Source of the DNA: JAABPW01 sp037132275 | GTDB taxonomy: Bacteria > Verrucomicrobiota > Kiritimatiellia > CAIKKV01 > CAITUY01 | Direction: 5' to 3' | DNA: 45,906 nucleotides | NCBI GenBank assembly: GCA_037132275.1 | Contig: JBAXPK010000018.1 | Location: 1-45,906 of the forward strand | Shown here: in pieces, positions 25,671 to 32,583 of the stretch | How positions within the stretch are numbered: position 1 is the stretch's first letter | How the letters are laid out: every line of letters begins with the position of its first letter | Notes under the pieces: model-generated | Seen by the model: only the letters and a program-made list of their open reading frames with translations | Database searches by the model: none | What the model was told of the DNA's origin: nothing | Made by a program: the position numbers and the translations under genes

Positions 25671-26075
25671 ATGGGTAAGAAACTGTATGTCGGCAACCTG
25701 AGTTATGGCGTCACGAGCGAATCACTGTCACAAGTCTTTGCCGCTCATGGCAAAGTGGAATCGGCGGATGTGATTATTGATCGCATGACCGGTCGCGGCA
25801 AGGGCTTTGGCTTTGTCGAGATGAGCTCCGATGCGGAAGCGGCGGCGGCGATTGCGGCCACGAACGGGCAGGACCTTGATGGTCGGGCCATGATCGTGAA
25901 CGAAGCGCGTCCCCCGGCTCCCCGCGTTGGCGGTGGTGCGGGCGGTGGCGGGTTCGGCGGCGGTCGCGGCGGTGGCGGCGATCGTGACCGCAAGGGCGGC
26001 GGCGGGTTTGGCGGCGGACGCGGCGGCGGCTTCGGCGGCGGCGGCGGACGCGGCGGTCCCGGCGGACGTCGGTAA
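25671..26075 (+). CDS. RRM-domain RNA-binding protein with RGG/Gly-rich tail
   Basis: A 134-residue protein. Residues 3-80 are one RNA recognition motif with RNP2 LYVGNLSYG (5-13) and RNP1 KGFGFVEM. The tail from about 88 is almost wholly Gly and Arg with a few Asp and Phe (GGGFGGGRGG-type units), a low-complexity RGG region. Such bacterial proteins resemble the cold-induced Rbp proteins of cyanobacteria and act as RNA chaperones. A strong ribosome site and its own terminator show a single-gene unit. The repeated GGC-rich coding of the tail makes it prone to length change by slippage. Confidence 0.93.
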   Translation: MGKKLYVGNLSYGVTSESLSQVFAAHGKVESADVIIDRMTGRGKGFGFVEMSSDAEAAAAIAATNGQDLDGRAMIVNEARPPAPRVGGGAGGGGFGGGRGGGGDRDRKGGGGFGGGRGGGFGGGGGRGGPGGRR

Positions 26076-26097
26076 ATCATCAGTCATATCATGACTC

Positions 26098-26133
26098 AAC
26101 GGGAACCGGTCGAAAGGCCAGTTCCCGTTTTTT
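26098..26133 (+). terminator. Intrinsic terminator of the RRM gene
   Basis: AACGGGAAC pairs with GTTCCCGTT across a loop with an inner GG/CC pair, followed by six T residues. It starts 23 bases after the stop codon. Confidence 0.85.
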
Positions 26134-26153
26134 ATCTCTTGGGTTGGCTGAGT

Positions 26154-26726
26154 CTAATGAACCATCTGCCATTGCTTGACGGCGTCAAGCGGGCACAGAA
26201 GCATGAGTACGTTGAGGGTCAGGTTATCCCGGACAACCATGGCTAATAACACCTCGACGATTACAAACATAGCCAGAGCTCGACGGAAACCCAGATATCG
26301 GGCCAGGATAAAGCCGGTCGCGCAGCAGAGGATATCTGACAGCGAATTGATTACTGAATCCCCCTCGTACCCCAGCCCGATGGTGGCTTCCCGATAGCGC
26401 TGAATGATAAAGGGAGCGTTTTCGGCCACTTCCCACGCCGCCTCTGCCAGAATAGCCAGGGTTAGTCGCCACGAAATTGGCATCCTCTTGAACAGCCAAG
26501 TCAGGATCCAGAAAAAAATCACCCCGTGCAGAACATGGGTAAAACTGTAAGGATCAAAGACATGCTGGGAATTATGGGCGCTCCAGATATCCCCCGCCCA
26601 GAGGTTGCCCTGCCCGCATGCGCACCACCATACCCGCCCCTGGTGTCGAAGCTGGTACACCGTCGCCACCAGAATCAAAGCCACCACCCAGCCCGGACGG
26701 CATCCCTTTATAAATCGCGCTATCAT
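26154..26726 (-). CDS. DUF2585 (UPF0314) membrane protein
   Basis: A 190-residue protein with about five hydrophobic helices. The conserved-looking block NSQHVFDPYSFTHVLHGVIFFW, the WEVAENAPFIIQRYR segment and GYEGDSVINSLSDI are the hallmark of DUF2585. No biochemical role is known. The His- and Glu-containing motifs within membrane segments hint at a metal site or an enzyme, which is speculation. It is on the same strand as the ketosynthase operon and downstream of it, separated by 107 bases with two palindromes, so it may be its own unit. Confidence 0.85.
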   Translation of the reverse strand: MIARFIKGCRPGWVVALILVATVYQLRHQGRVWWCACGQGNLWAGDIWSAHNSQHVFDPYSFTHVLHGVIFFWILTWLFKRMPISWRLTLAILAEAAWEVAENAPFIIQRYREATIGLGYEGDSVINSLSDILCCATGFILARYLGFRRALAMFVIVEVLLAMVVRDNLTLNVLMLLCPLDAVKQWQMVH

Positions 26727-26742
26727 TTGAAATCTGATTCCC

Positions 26743-26793
26743 CATCGGTCAACGTTTCTTAACCGATGAACATCACCTGCTTAAACGTTTAAG
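26743..26793. terminator. Two palindromes between the ketosynthase operon and DUF2585 gene
   Basis: CATCGGT (26743-26749) pairs with ACCGATG (26762-26768) across a 12-base loop. A perfect 14-base palindrome, CTTAAACGTTTAAG, follows at 26780-26793. The first may end transcription from the ketosynthase operon or be a processing site; the second is symmetric enough to be an operator for the DUF2585 gene. No T run. Confidence 0.4.
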
Positions 26794-26833
26794 TATTGGA
26801 GTTTTGAAGGCCTGCCCATCTCGAGCGTTTTAT

Positions 26834-27916
26834 TCACTCAAGCAAAGAGGCACTACCTAAATGCAGTGTCAGCCTCCGCCCCACGCAATCCAGCCGGGTG
26901 CAGTACACGTCGCGCAGGGGCGCCGGTTTTGTTTCCTGGCAAATCATCAGGCCATGAGGATTTTCTTGAACCGGGCTTACATAGATTTTTTGTTTTTTCA
27001 TCATCAGGGCAGCCGCCGCAGCATTTAAGGCGCTGCCGATCAACAGACTCCCAAATAAGGGGGCATAGGCGGCCACGGAAATGCCCGGCATAACCGCGGC
27101 CAAATAAGCCGACTCATCCCGTGCCATGCCGCAGGCGTCCAATATTTGAAGCGAACCGCCCGACGACGGAACCGGAAGATCCTCTATGACCTCCAGCAAG
27201 CCATAACCGACGCCCGCCGTATCCCGGGTCATCAGAAAGAATGCCGCGCCTTCACCGGGGACAGACTCCGGCGTGGTGGAAAACGCAAAGGGTTTGATTC
27301 GCCCATCTGCTGCCGGTTTCAGCATCTGGCCGCATACTGACTGCATGACCGCCCCCAACTCATCCACCGCCCCCACCAGGACCGAATCGCACCGGCCATC
27401 ATTCAACCAGGTCTGCGCCAGCAGCACCGCCTGATGAAAAGCAAAATCAAAATGAGTCACCGTGAGTGTGGGCCCACGCACCTCCAGTGTCATGGCGATG
27501 TAAGACGCCGCCGCATTGTGAACCGAATGCGAAAAGGCGGTGGGCGACACCGCCGCGTCACCGAAATCCAGGATTCCATCGAGAAAACTGAAGGTCGTCA
27601 CATGGGGTCCCAACGCCGTGGCCAAAATGATTCCCATCCGCGTTTTATCGAGCGAAGCGCCAATCCCGCTATCCTGTACCGCATCGGCCGCCGCCAGAAC
27701 CGACATCCGTATAAAGCGATCCGCCCGACGGGCCTTGGCAAGAACCACTTTGTCGCCCAGGGTATCCGCCGTAACCGGGTAGACCGATACTTTGCCGCAC
27801 GCCACACCACGGGCCTCGACCTCAACTGGCGGAACCCAGCCCTGCTCCAGAGCGTGCTCCAAGGCCGCCACGCCCCGGCCCCGCGCACTCACGATTCCAA
27901 TGCCGGCAATATTCAT
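26834..27916 (-). CDS. Chain-length-factor-like ketosynthase homologue lacking the active-site Cys
   Basis: A 360-residue protein of the FabF/KS fold. The start at 27916 is chosen because it overlaps the upstream ketosynthase stop as ATGA and begins a normal KS N-terminus (NIAGIGIVSARGRG). Where KS enzymes have VVNACSSS it reads VTHFDFAF, so Asp157 occupies the cysteine position. The HGTGT and KGxxGH histidine motifs are also missing, and it is about 30 residues shorter. This is the state expected of a chain length factor, the inactive partner in KS-CLF dimers of type II polyketide and aryl-polyene synthases. In those systems the Cys is often replaced by Gln. It likely pairs with the KS encoded just before it. 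Confidence 0.82.
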   Translation of the reverse strand: MNIAGIGIVSARGRGVAALEHALEQGWVPPVEVEARGVACGKVSVYPVTADTLGDKVVLAKARRADRFIRMSVLAAADAVQDSGIGASLDKTRMGIILATALGPHVTTFSFLDGILDFGDAAVSPTAFSHSVHNAAASYIAMTLEVRGPTLTVTHFDFAFHQAVLLAQTWLNDGRCDSVLVGAVDELGAVMQSVCGQMLKPAADGRIKPFAFSTTPESVPGEGAAFFLMTRDTAGVGYGLLEVIEDLPVPSSGGSLQILDACGMARDESAYLAAVMPGISVAAYAPLFGSLLIGSALNAAAAALMMKKQKIYVSPVQENPHGLMICQETKPAPLRDVYCTRLDCVGRRLTLHLGSASLLE

Positions 27917-29088
27917 TCTGTCCGTCCGATCACCACGGCGGCATTGTTGCCGCCAAAGGCCAGAGAAGTGGATAGCGCATACCGCCCAGTCAGGCCGCTC
28001 TTTTCCCGAACCGCACCGATGGGAATTTCGTCGTCCTTGTTCTCGAACCCGGGACTGGCCGGAATCCATCCCTCGCGCAAGGCCAGCGCCGTGAAAACCG
28101 CCTCGATTGCGCCAGCGGCCCCCAGGGTATGCCCCGTGAACCCTTTGGTTGAAATCACTTTGATGCCTTCGCCGAACAGCCGGGCCAGCACAGTCCCTTC
28201 AACCTTGTCGTTATCTCGCGTGGCCGTTCCATGTGCGTTCACAAAACTGATCTCCGCGGACTGAACCCCGGCCTCGATCAGGCTGATCCGGATGGCGGTT
28301 TCCAGTCCGCTCCCATCGGGACGCGGCGCGGTAAGATGATGGGCATCGCAGGCGGCACCGTACCCGCCCACGAACATCGTGGAGTTGACCCCGCGCCGAC
28401 GAGCGATGGATTCCGGCTCCAGAATCAGAATGCCCGCGGCTTCCCCCAGATTGAGGCCCTGTCGATCCCGGTCATAGGGACGGCACGGCTCAGGACTGAA
28501 GACACTTAGCGAACTGAAACCGCAGACGGGAATCCGGCTGAGTTCATCCGCTCCTCCTGCAATAGCCACATCGCAAAATCCGTTCCGCAACCAACCCAAC
28601 GCTACTCCCAGAGCATCAGCGCTGGACGAACAGGCATTCACCACGGTGATACAGGGGCCCCGCGCCTTCACTTCACGGGAAATGGCCGTGGCGAGATTAC
28701 TTTTAAGAAAAGTCTCCACGGGGGCCAGGGGTGCCTTGCCGGATTTCCGGTAGGCCGTATAAAAATCCATATCATTAAGCTGGCTGGCCACGGTGGTTCC
28801 CATACACACCCCCACGCGCAACCCGGACAGATCGTATGACAACCCGGCATTCGACAGGGCTTCATCCAGGGCATGAAAGGCCAATTGCAGCGTCCGGGAG
28901 GAGGCGCGGGTCGAACCGCGAAGGGGAGAGACAACTTCGAAAACAGGCAAGTTCAACGGAGACAGGGAGACTGAGGTCTGGCCGAGGTTCCGGATACCCG
29001 CCGCGAAACCAGTCAGAGTTTCCGGGATCGTCATGCCCGCTGCGGAAACAACCCCCATCCCCGTGATCAGAATTTTCTGTGCGGCCAT
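27913..29088 (-). CDS. Beta-ketoacyl-ACP synthase (FabF-type, KS-alpha-like)
   Basis: A 391-residue condensing enzyme with all catalytic residues: Cys153 (VNACSSSADALG), His286 (NAHGTATRDND), Lys315 and His320 (STKGFTGHTLGAAG). It would join malonyl-ACP to a growing acyl-ACP with loss of CO2. Because the next gene encodes a cysteine-free partner and an ACP gene lies 28 bases upstream, I read it as the KS-alpha subunit of a dedicated type II system rather than housekeeping FabF. Length is slightly below FabF (about 410). No ketoreductase or malonyltransferase gene is nearby; those could be supplied by fatty acid synthesis. Confidence 0.9.
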   Translation of the reverse strand: MAAQKILITGMGVVSAAGMTIPETLTGFAAGIRNLGQTSVSLSPLNLPVFEVVSPLRGSTRASSRTLQLAFHALDEALSNAGLSYDLSGLRVGVCMGTTVASQLNDMDFYTAYRKSGKAPLAPVETFLKSNLATAISREVKARGPCITVVNACSSSADALGVALGWLRNGFCDVAIAGGADELSRIPVCGFSSLSVFSPEPCRPYDRDRQGLNLGEAAGILILEPESIARRRGVNSTMFVGGYGAACDAHHLTAPRPDGSGLETAIRISLIEAGVQSAEISFVNAHGTATRDNDKVEGTVLARLFGEGIKVISTKGFTGHTLGAAGAIEAVFTALALREGWIPASPGFENKDDEIPIGAVREKSGLTGRYALSTSLAFGGNNAAVVIGRTE

Positions 29089-29116
29089 GACTGGGGTTCC
29101 AGTATGAATTTAGCCA

Positions 29117-29407
29117 TCAACCCTGCCCGTGTTTTGTCTCGTAGATGTAGTTGGCCAGGGTGTTGACAGAGCGGAAAATTTCGCGACCCTTCTCCATATC
29201 CTTGACTTCCACGGAGAAATGACGCTGCAGGATCACCACGATTTCAACGGCATCCAGGGAATCCAAGCCGAGCCCTTCGCCGAACAACGCATCGTCATCC
29301 TTGATCTGACTGGGCGTCACGCCTTCGATATTGAGGTTGCTGACGAGCAATTCCTTCAACTTGGCGCGAATCTCAATCAACTGCTGTTCTTTATTCTGGT
29401 CGTGCAT
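29117..29407 (-). CDS. Acyl carrier protein
   Basis: A 96-residue acidic carrier protein. The phosphopantetheine serine is Ser50 in GLGLDSLDAVE. Helices I and II and the acidic character match ACPs; the N-terminus (MHDQNKEQQLIEIRAKLKE) is longer than in AcpP. It is the first gene of the three-gene KS operon and should carry the chain for KS and CLF. AGGTGG precedes the ATG, and a near-consensus promoter lies just upstream. Confidence 0.92.
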   Translation of the reverse strand: MHDQNKEQQLIEIRAKLKELLVSNLNIEGVTPSQIKDDDALFGEGLGLDSLDAVEIVVILQRHFSVEVKDMEKGREIFRSVNTLANYIYETKHGQG

Positions 29408-29449
29408 GCTTCCACCTCACGTTAGGCTTCTATCCAAAAGTTGTGGGCC

Positions 29450-29478
29450 ACTATAGCGGCTTCACCCCGTTCTGCCAA
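29450..29478 (-). promoter_or_regulatory. Promoter of the ACP-KS-CLF operon
   Basis: Minus-strand TTGGCA (29473-29478), a 17-base spacer and TATAGT (29450-29455), about 43 bases above the ACP start codon. Confidence 0.65.
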
Positions 29479-29508
29479 TTCATGTTTTCCGGGTGGCATA
29501 ATGCCCCA

Positions 29509-29563
29509 GGTAGGGCGGCCACGCCGCTGGCCGCCACGGACGGCCCGGCGAGCCGTCCCTACC
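29509..29563. repeat. Palindromic intergenic repeat, copy B
   Basis: Bounded by GGTAGGG and CCCTACC. It holds the 18-base core GCCACGCCGCTGGCCGCC (29518-29535) shared with copy A, and an inner hairpin GGACGGC/GCCGTCC. It lies between the divergent ACP promoter and the small basic protein gene. Confidence 0.75.
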
Positions 29564-29639
29564 AATGCGCCTCTTCTGCGACTGAGGGGTTAGCGAGTAA
29601 CTGACTTGCACGCTTTCTTTAATTTAGTTGAGGTCTTTA

Positions 29640-29668
29640 TTGACAGGGGGCGGGGGGTTTGATATTCA
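29640..29668 (+). promoter_or_regulatory. Promoter for the small basic protein and possibly tRNA-Cys
   Basis: TTGACA (29640-29645), a G-rich spacer, then GATATT (29661-29666, spacer 15) or TATTCA (29663-29668, spacer 17). Transcription would start about 5-9 bases before the ATG at 29680. Confidence 0.5.
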
Positions 29669-29679
29669 GCCCACCCATT

Positions 29680-29793
29680 ATGGGACAACAACTTAGAGCC
29701 AGAGCCAAACGTAAACGTCGTATTCGTCAAATTCGCCGCAAAGAGGATGCCGTCAAAGCGGTAGCCAAAAAAGTCAAGGTTGCGAAGAAATAA
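29680..29793 (+). CDS. 37-residue very basic protein, possibly ribosome- or RNA-associated
   Basis: A short reading frame beginning MGQQLRARAKRKRRIRQIRR and ending in a Lys/Val-rich tail (AKKVKVAKK). About half of its residues are Lys or Arg and there is no hydrophobic core. Its content recalls tiny ribosomal proteins such as bTHX and other short RNA-binding tails, but I cannot place it in a family. Support for coding comes from the highly ordered basic composition, a good promoter just upstream and the position before tRNA-Cys. There is no Shine-Dalgarno; the predicted start site is so close that the message may be leaderless. I recall similar small basic proteins in PVC genomes, but could not check. 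Confidence 0.6.
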   Translation: MGQQLRARAKRKRRIRQIRRKEDAVKAVAKKVKVAKK

Positions 29794-29856
29794 AACGGAC
29801 ATGACCCTATGTGCCGCCGCCTAACCCGCGGCGGCATCACTTTTTTCATCCGACAG

Positions 29857-29931
<75 letters not shown>

Positions 29932-30106
29932 TTTTTAAACATGAAACGACCGCCACCCCCATGTCTCGGAATAGTGAGAAAACGATACAACCGCCGATTA
30001 ACCCCTTCACTTGATCTTGATAATTCCCTGACGTTTCAATTCGAATTATCGGCCGTTTTGACATGAGACTGCAAGGACTTTGTCAAGCCCCGCCCCACCC
30101 CTGTTT

Positions 30107-30115
30107 TGGTATAAA
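30107..30115 (+). promoter_or_regulatory. Extended -10 promoter for the structured RNA
   Basis: TGGTATAAA, an extended -10 element (TGnTATAAA), without a clear -35. Transcription would begin near 30122. Confidence 0.4.
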
Positions 30116-30120
30116 GATTG

Positions 30121-30271
30121 CTCTCAATATAAGGCGACCTGAGGTTGGGGATGTTAGGAACGGCGTGAAAACGTCATCAAGTTCAGACTCAACTGACCGA
30201 AAGGGGGACCCGGCAGCAGGTAAATGCTTGCCAATACGACTGCGGCGTAAAAAACCGCAGTTGCTTTTTTT
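30121..30271 (+). ncRNA. Candidate structured RNA of about 150 nt, unknown family
   Basis: Between tRNA-Cys and argJ there is no reading frame I can support. The segment folds by eye into several hairpins: GGCGT-GAAA-ACGTC with a GNRA loop near 30162, TCAG-(6)-CTGA near 30182, GGCA-GCA paired with TGC-TTGCC near 30212-30232, and a final intrinsic terminator. It starts after an extended -10 and ends at a T run. It could be a free small RNA or a leader that controls arg gene expression. It does not match SRP, RNase P, tmRNA, or the cobalamin, glycine or c-di-GMP riboswitch motifs as far as I can see. Confidence 0.4.
30237..30271 (+). terminator. Intrinsic terminator 1 upstream of argJ
   Basis: Stem CGACTGCGG with CCGCAGTTG (one G-U pair), A-rich loop, then a run of seven T (30265-30271). 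Confidence 0.85.
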
Positions 30272-30314
30272 GGACCTCCGGTGCCGTACAAGGCGTTACG
30301 GACGGACGGAGTCG

Positions 30315-30354
30315 AAAAGTTCGCCGCAACAGGGGGGTGCGGCGGACTTTTTTT
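30315..30354 (+). terminator. Intrinsic terminator 2 upstream of argJ
   Basis: Stem AGTTCGCCGCA (30318-30328) with TGCGGCGGACT (30338-30348), extended by A-T pairs, then T run to 30354. Between the two terminators a nested hairpin is possible (CTCCG/CGGAG around CCGT/ACGG, 30276-30311). The A run before it makes it potentially bidirectional. Confidence 0.85.
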
Positions 30355-30431
30355 CTAGCACACTTACATCTTCATCGAACGGGTGAATTTCCTGTAATGC
30401 AGGAGCCCTTTTCGCCTGCCCGTCTTTTCTA

Positions 30432-30480
30432 TTCGACTTTCACGGATAGATTTCCGATAGTGACCCGCTTTTTTTGCGGG
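30432..30480 (+). promoter_or_regulatory. Weak promoter and hairpin at the argJ ribosome site
   Basis: TTCGAC (30432-30437), 18-base spacer, GATAGT (30456-30461) may drive argJ. A hairpin CCCGC-(T7)-GCGGG at 30464-30480 includes the first bases of the GGGAG ribosome site, so it may damp translation. The rest of 30355-30490 holds only short palindromes such as TCCTG/CAGGA. Confidence 0.3.
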
Positions 30481-30490
30481 AGCGTAATCC

Positions 30491-31711
30491 ATGAAAACTG
30501 ACCAGAAATATATTGAAGGCGGCGTGACATCACCGGCGGGCTTTAAGGCAGCCGCCGTCCGGGCCGGTATTAAGGAAAGCCGGAAACGGGACGATCTATC
30601 CCTGATCGTGTCTGATCTGCCGGCCACCGTAGCCGGCACGTTCACCAGCAACCGCGTCAAGGCACCCCCGGTTAAACTCTGCGAACGCAATCTGATCTGG
30701 GGCCAGGCCCAGGCGATCATTATCAATGCCGGTTGCGCCAACGCCTGCACCGGCGAGCAAGGCTTTCAGGATGCCGAGCGAATGGCCGACCTGACCGCCA
30801 GCACCTTGAATATTGGAAAGAACCTTGTTTTCGTCTGTTCCACCGGGACCATTGGCATCCCGTTACCTATGAACAAGATCGAATCCGCTCTGCCGGGGCT
30901 GGCCCAGGCGCTTTCCTCTGCCGGCGGCGCCGCCGTGGCGGAAGCGATCCTGACGACCGACCTGGTGAAAAAAGAGGTTGCTGTCACCGTCACCCTGGAC
31001 GGGAAGCGGGTCACCATCGCCGGGATCACCAAAGGCTCCGGCATGATCGCCCCGAATATGGCCACCATGCTTGCCTTCATCACCACCGACGCCGCCGTGG
31101 ATCAACGTTCCCTGCAGGACTGCCTCCGGCATGCCGTGGATCACAGCTTCAACCGGATCATCGTGGATGGCGACGAAAGCACCAACGATACAGTCCTGAT
31201 GCTCGCCAATGGTGCGGCCGGAACCGGCCTGCTCCAGAAGAAACATCCCGACTGGAAGAAGTTCTGCCATGCCGTCGAGACCGTTTGCCACGAGCTGGCT
31301 ATCAAAATCGTGAAGGATGGCGAAGGCGCCACCAAGTTTGTCACCGTGACCGTCACCGGCGCTGCCACCCGGCATGATGCCCACATGGCCGCGCGGGCCA
31401 TCGCCAAGTCCCCGCTCGTGAAAACCGCCTGGAACGGCGGTGACCCGAACTGGGGACGGATCATGGCCGCCATCGGCTATTCCGGCGCCCGCATCGAGGA
31501 AAGCCGCGTCAACATCACGTTCGACGGCGTCCTTGCGGTTCAAGGCGGCAAGGCCGCCAGCGGGTCCTCACTCAAAGATCTCGAAGCGGTCTATGCGAAA
31601 AAGGAATTTACGGTTGCCGTTGATCTCCAGTCCGGCAAGGGTAGCTACACCGCCTACACCTGCGACCTCAGCCAGGCCTACGTCTCCATCAATGCGGAGT
31701 ATATGACGTAA
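30491..31711 (+). CDS. argJ: Glutamate N-acetyltransferase / amino-acid acetyltransferase
   Basis: A 406-residue ArgJ. The autoprocessing site is KGSGMIAPNMATML, with Thr192 as the nucleophile that frees the beta chain. Other family blocks are VTSPAGFKAAAVRAGIK, AIIINAGCANACTG and GGDPNWGRIMAAIGYSG. It transfers the acetyl group from N-acetylornithine to glutamate, recycling acetyl in arginine synthesis; some ArgJ also use acetyl-CoA, which cannot be told here. It opens the argJ-argB-argD-argG-thiD operon. GGGAG lies 9 bases before the ATG. Confidence 0.95.
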   Translation: MKTDQKYIEGGVTSPAGFKAAAVRAGIKESRKRDDLSLIVSDLPATVAGTFTSNRVKAPPVKLCERNLIWGQAQAIIINAGCANACTGEQGFQDAERMADLTASTLNIGKNLVFVCSTGTIGIPLPMNKIESALPGLAQALSSAGGAAVAEAILTTDLVKKEVAVTVTLDGKRVTIAGITKGSGMIAPNMATMLAFITTDAAVDQRSLQDCLRHAVDHSFNRIIVDGDESTNDTVLMLANGAAGTGLLQKKHPDWKKFCHAVETVCHELAIKIVKDGEGATKFVTVTVTGAATRHDAHMAARAIAKSPLVKTAWNGGDPNWGRIMAAIGYSGARIEESRVNITFDGVLAVQGGKAASGSSLKDLEAVYAKKEFTVAVDLQSGKGSYTAYTCDLSQAYVSINAEYMT

Positions 31712-32583
31712 TGCAACGCGCGATCGCCAAAGCCGATGTCCTGATCGAGGCCCTGCCGTATATCCAGGATTTCCGGGACGCCATCATTGTCGTCAAATTT
31801 GGTGGCAGCGCCATGGAAGAACGCCGAACTGTGGAAAATATCCTGACGGATATCGCTTTTATGGAATGCATCGGTATGAAGCCCGTGCTGGTGCATGGCG
31901 GCGGGAAAGCCATTTCCAAGGCCATGGGCGAAGCCGGGCTCCAACCTCAGTTTGTCCGGGGTCTGCGGGTGACGGATGCCGCCACCATCAAGGTGGTGGA
32001 AACAACGCTTCGGGACACCGTTAACGCATCGTTACTGGAAATTCTGGCCCTCAAGGGCGCCAAGGCCAAGCGCATTGACGGCAATACGATTTTTGAAGTG
32101 GAAAAAAGGACGGTCAAGGATCCGGCGACCGGCGAACTCCTCGACTGGGGCTATGTAGGCGATATCAAGCACGTCCACGCCACTCCGATCCTTGAGTGCC
32201 TGCGTAACGAGATCATTCCGGTCATCACGCCACTCGGGCACGGACCGGACGGCCAACTCTACAATCTGAATGCGGATGACGCGGCGGCGGCAGTCGCCCG
32301 GGAACTGCGGGCCCGAAAACTGGCCTTCCTCTCGGATGTGCCGGGATTGCTGAAGGATCGCACCGACGATTCCACGCTGCTTTCAACGCTCCATATCAAG
32401 GAAGTGGAGGAGTTGATCGCCAGCAAGGTGATTGACGGCGGCATGTTGCCCAAGATCCGCAGTTGTATGGAGGCGTTGGCGGCAGGAGTCAGGAAGATTC
32501 ATATCATTGACGGCCGGTTGCCGCATTCGCTGCTGCTGGAGATTTTTACGGAACAAGGAGTAGGAACGGAGATCATAGAATGA
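31711..32583 (+). CDS. argB: Acetylglutamate kinase
   Basis: A 290-residue amino-acid kinase that phosphorylates N-acetylglutamate. Motifs VVKFGGSAMEE, VHGGGKAISKAM, LNADDAAAAVARELRARKLAFLSDVPGL and VIDGGMLPKI match the ArgB fold. The N-terminal helix before the GGS loop (about 22 residues, IAKADVLIEALPYIQ) is the extension usually found in arginine-sensitive, hexameric enzymes, so feedback control by arginine is likely. The start overlaps the argJ stop by one base (TAATG). Confidence 0.95.
   Translation: MQRAIAKADVLIEALPYIQDFRDAIIVVKFGGSAMEERRTVENILTDIAFMECIGMKPVLVHGGGKAISKAMGEAGLQPQFVRGLRVTDAATIKVVETTLRDTVNASLLEILALKGAKAKRIDGNTIFEVEKRTVKDPATGELLDWGYVGDIKHVHATPILECLRNEIIPVITPLGHGPDGQLYNLNADDAAAAVARELRARKLAFLSDVPGLLKDRTDDSTLLSTLHIKEVEELIASKVIDGGMLPKIRSCMEALAAGVRKIHIIDGRLPHSLLLEIFTEQGVGTEIIE

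Noticed and set aside
25728..26099. Minus-strand frames rich in Ala or Pro
   Set aside because: Shadows of the Gly/Arg-rich tail of the RRM protein.
30121..30271. SRP RNA, SAM-type or c-di-GMP riboswitch
   Set aside because: Short likenesses (ACCCGGCAGC, GAAA loop) occur but the conserved cores are not present in the right order.
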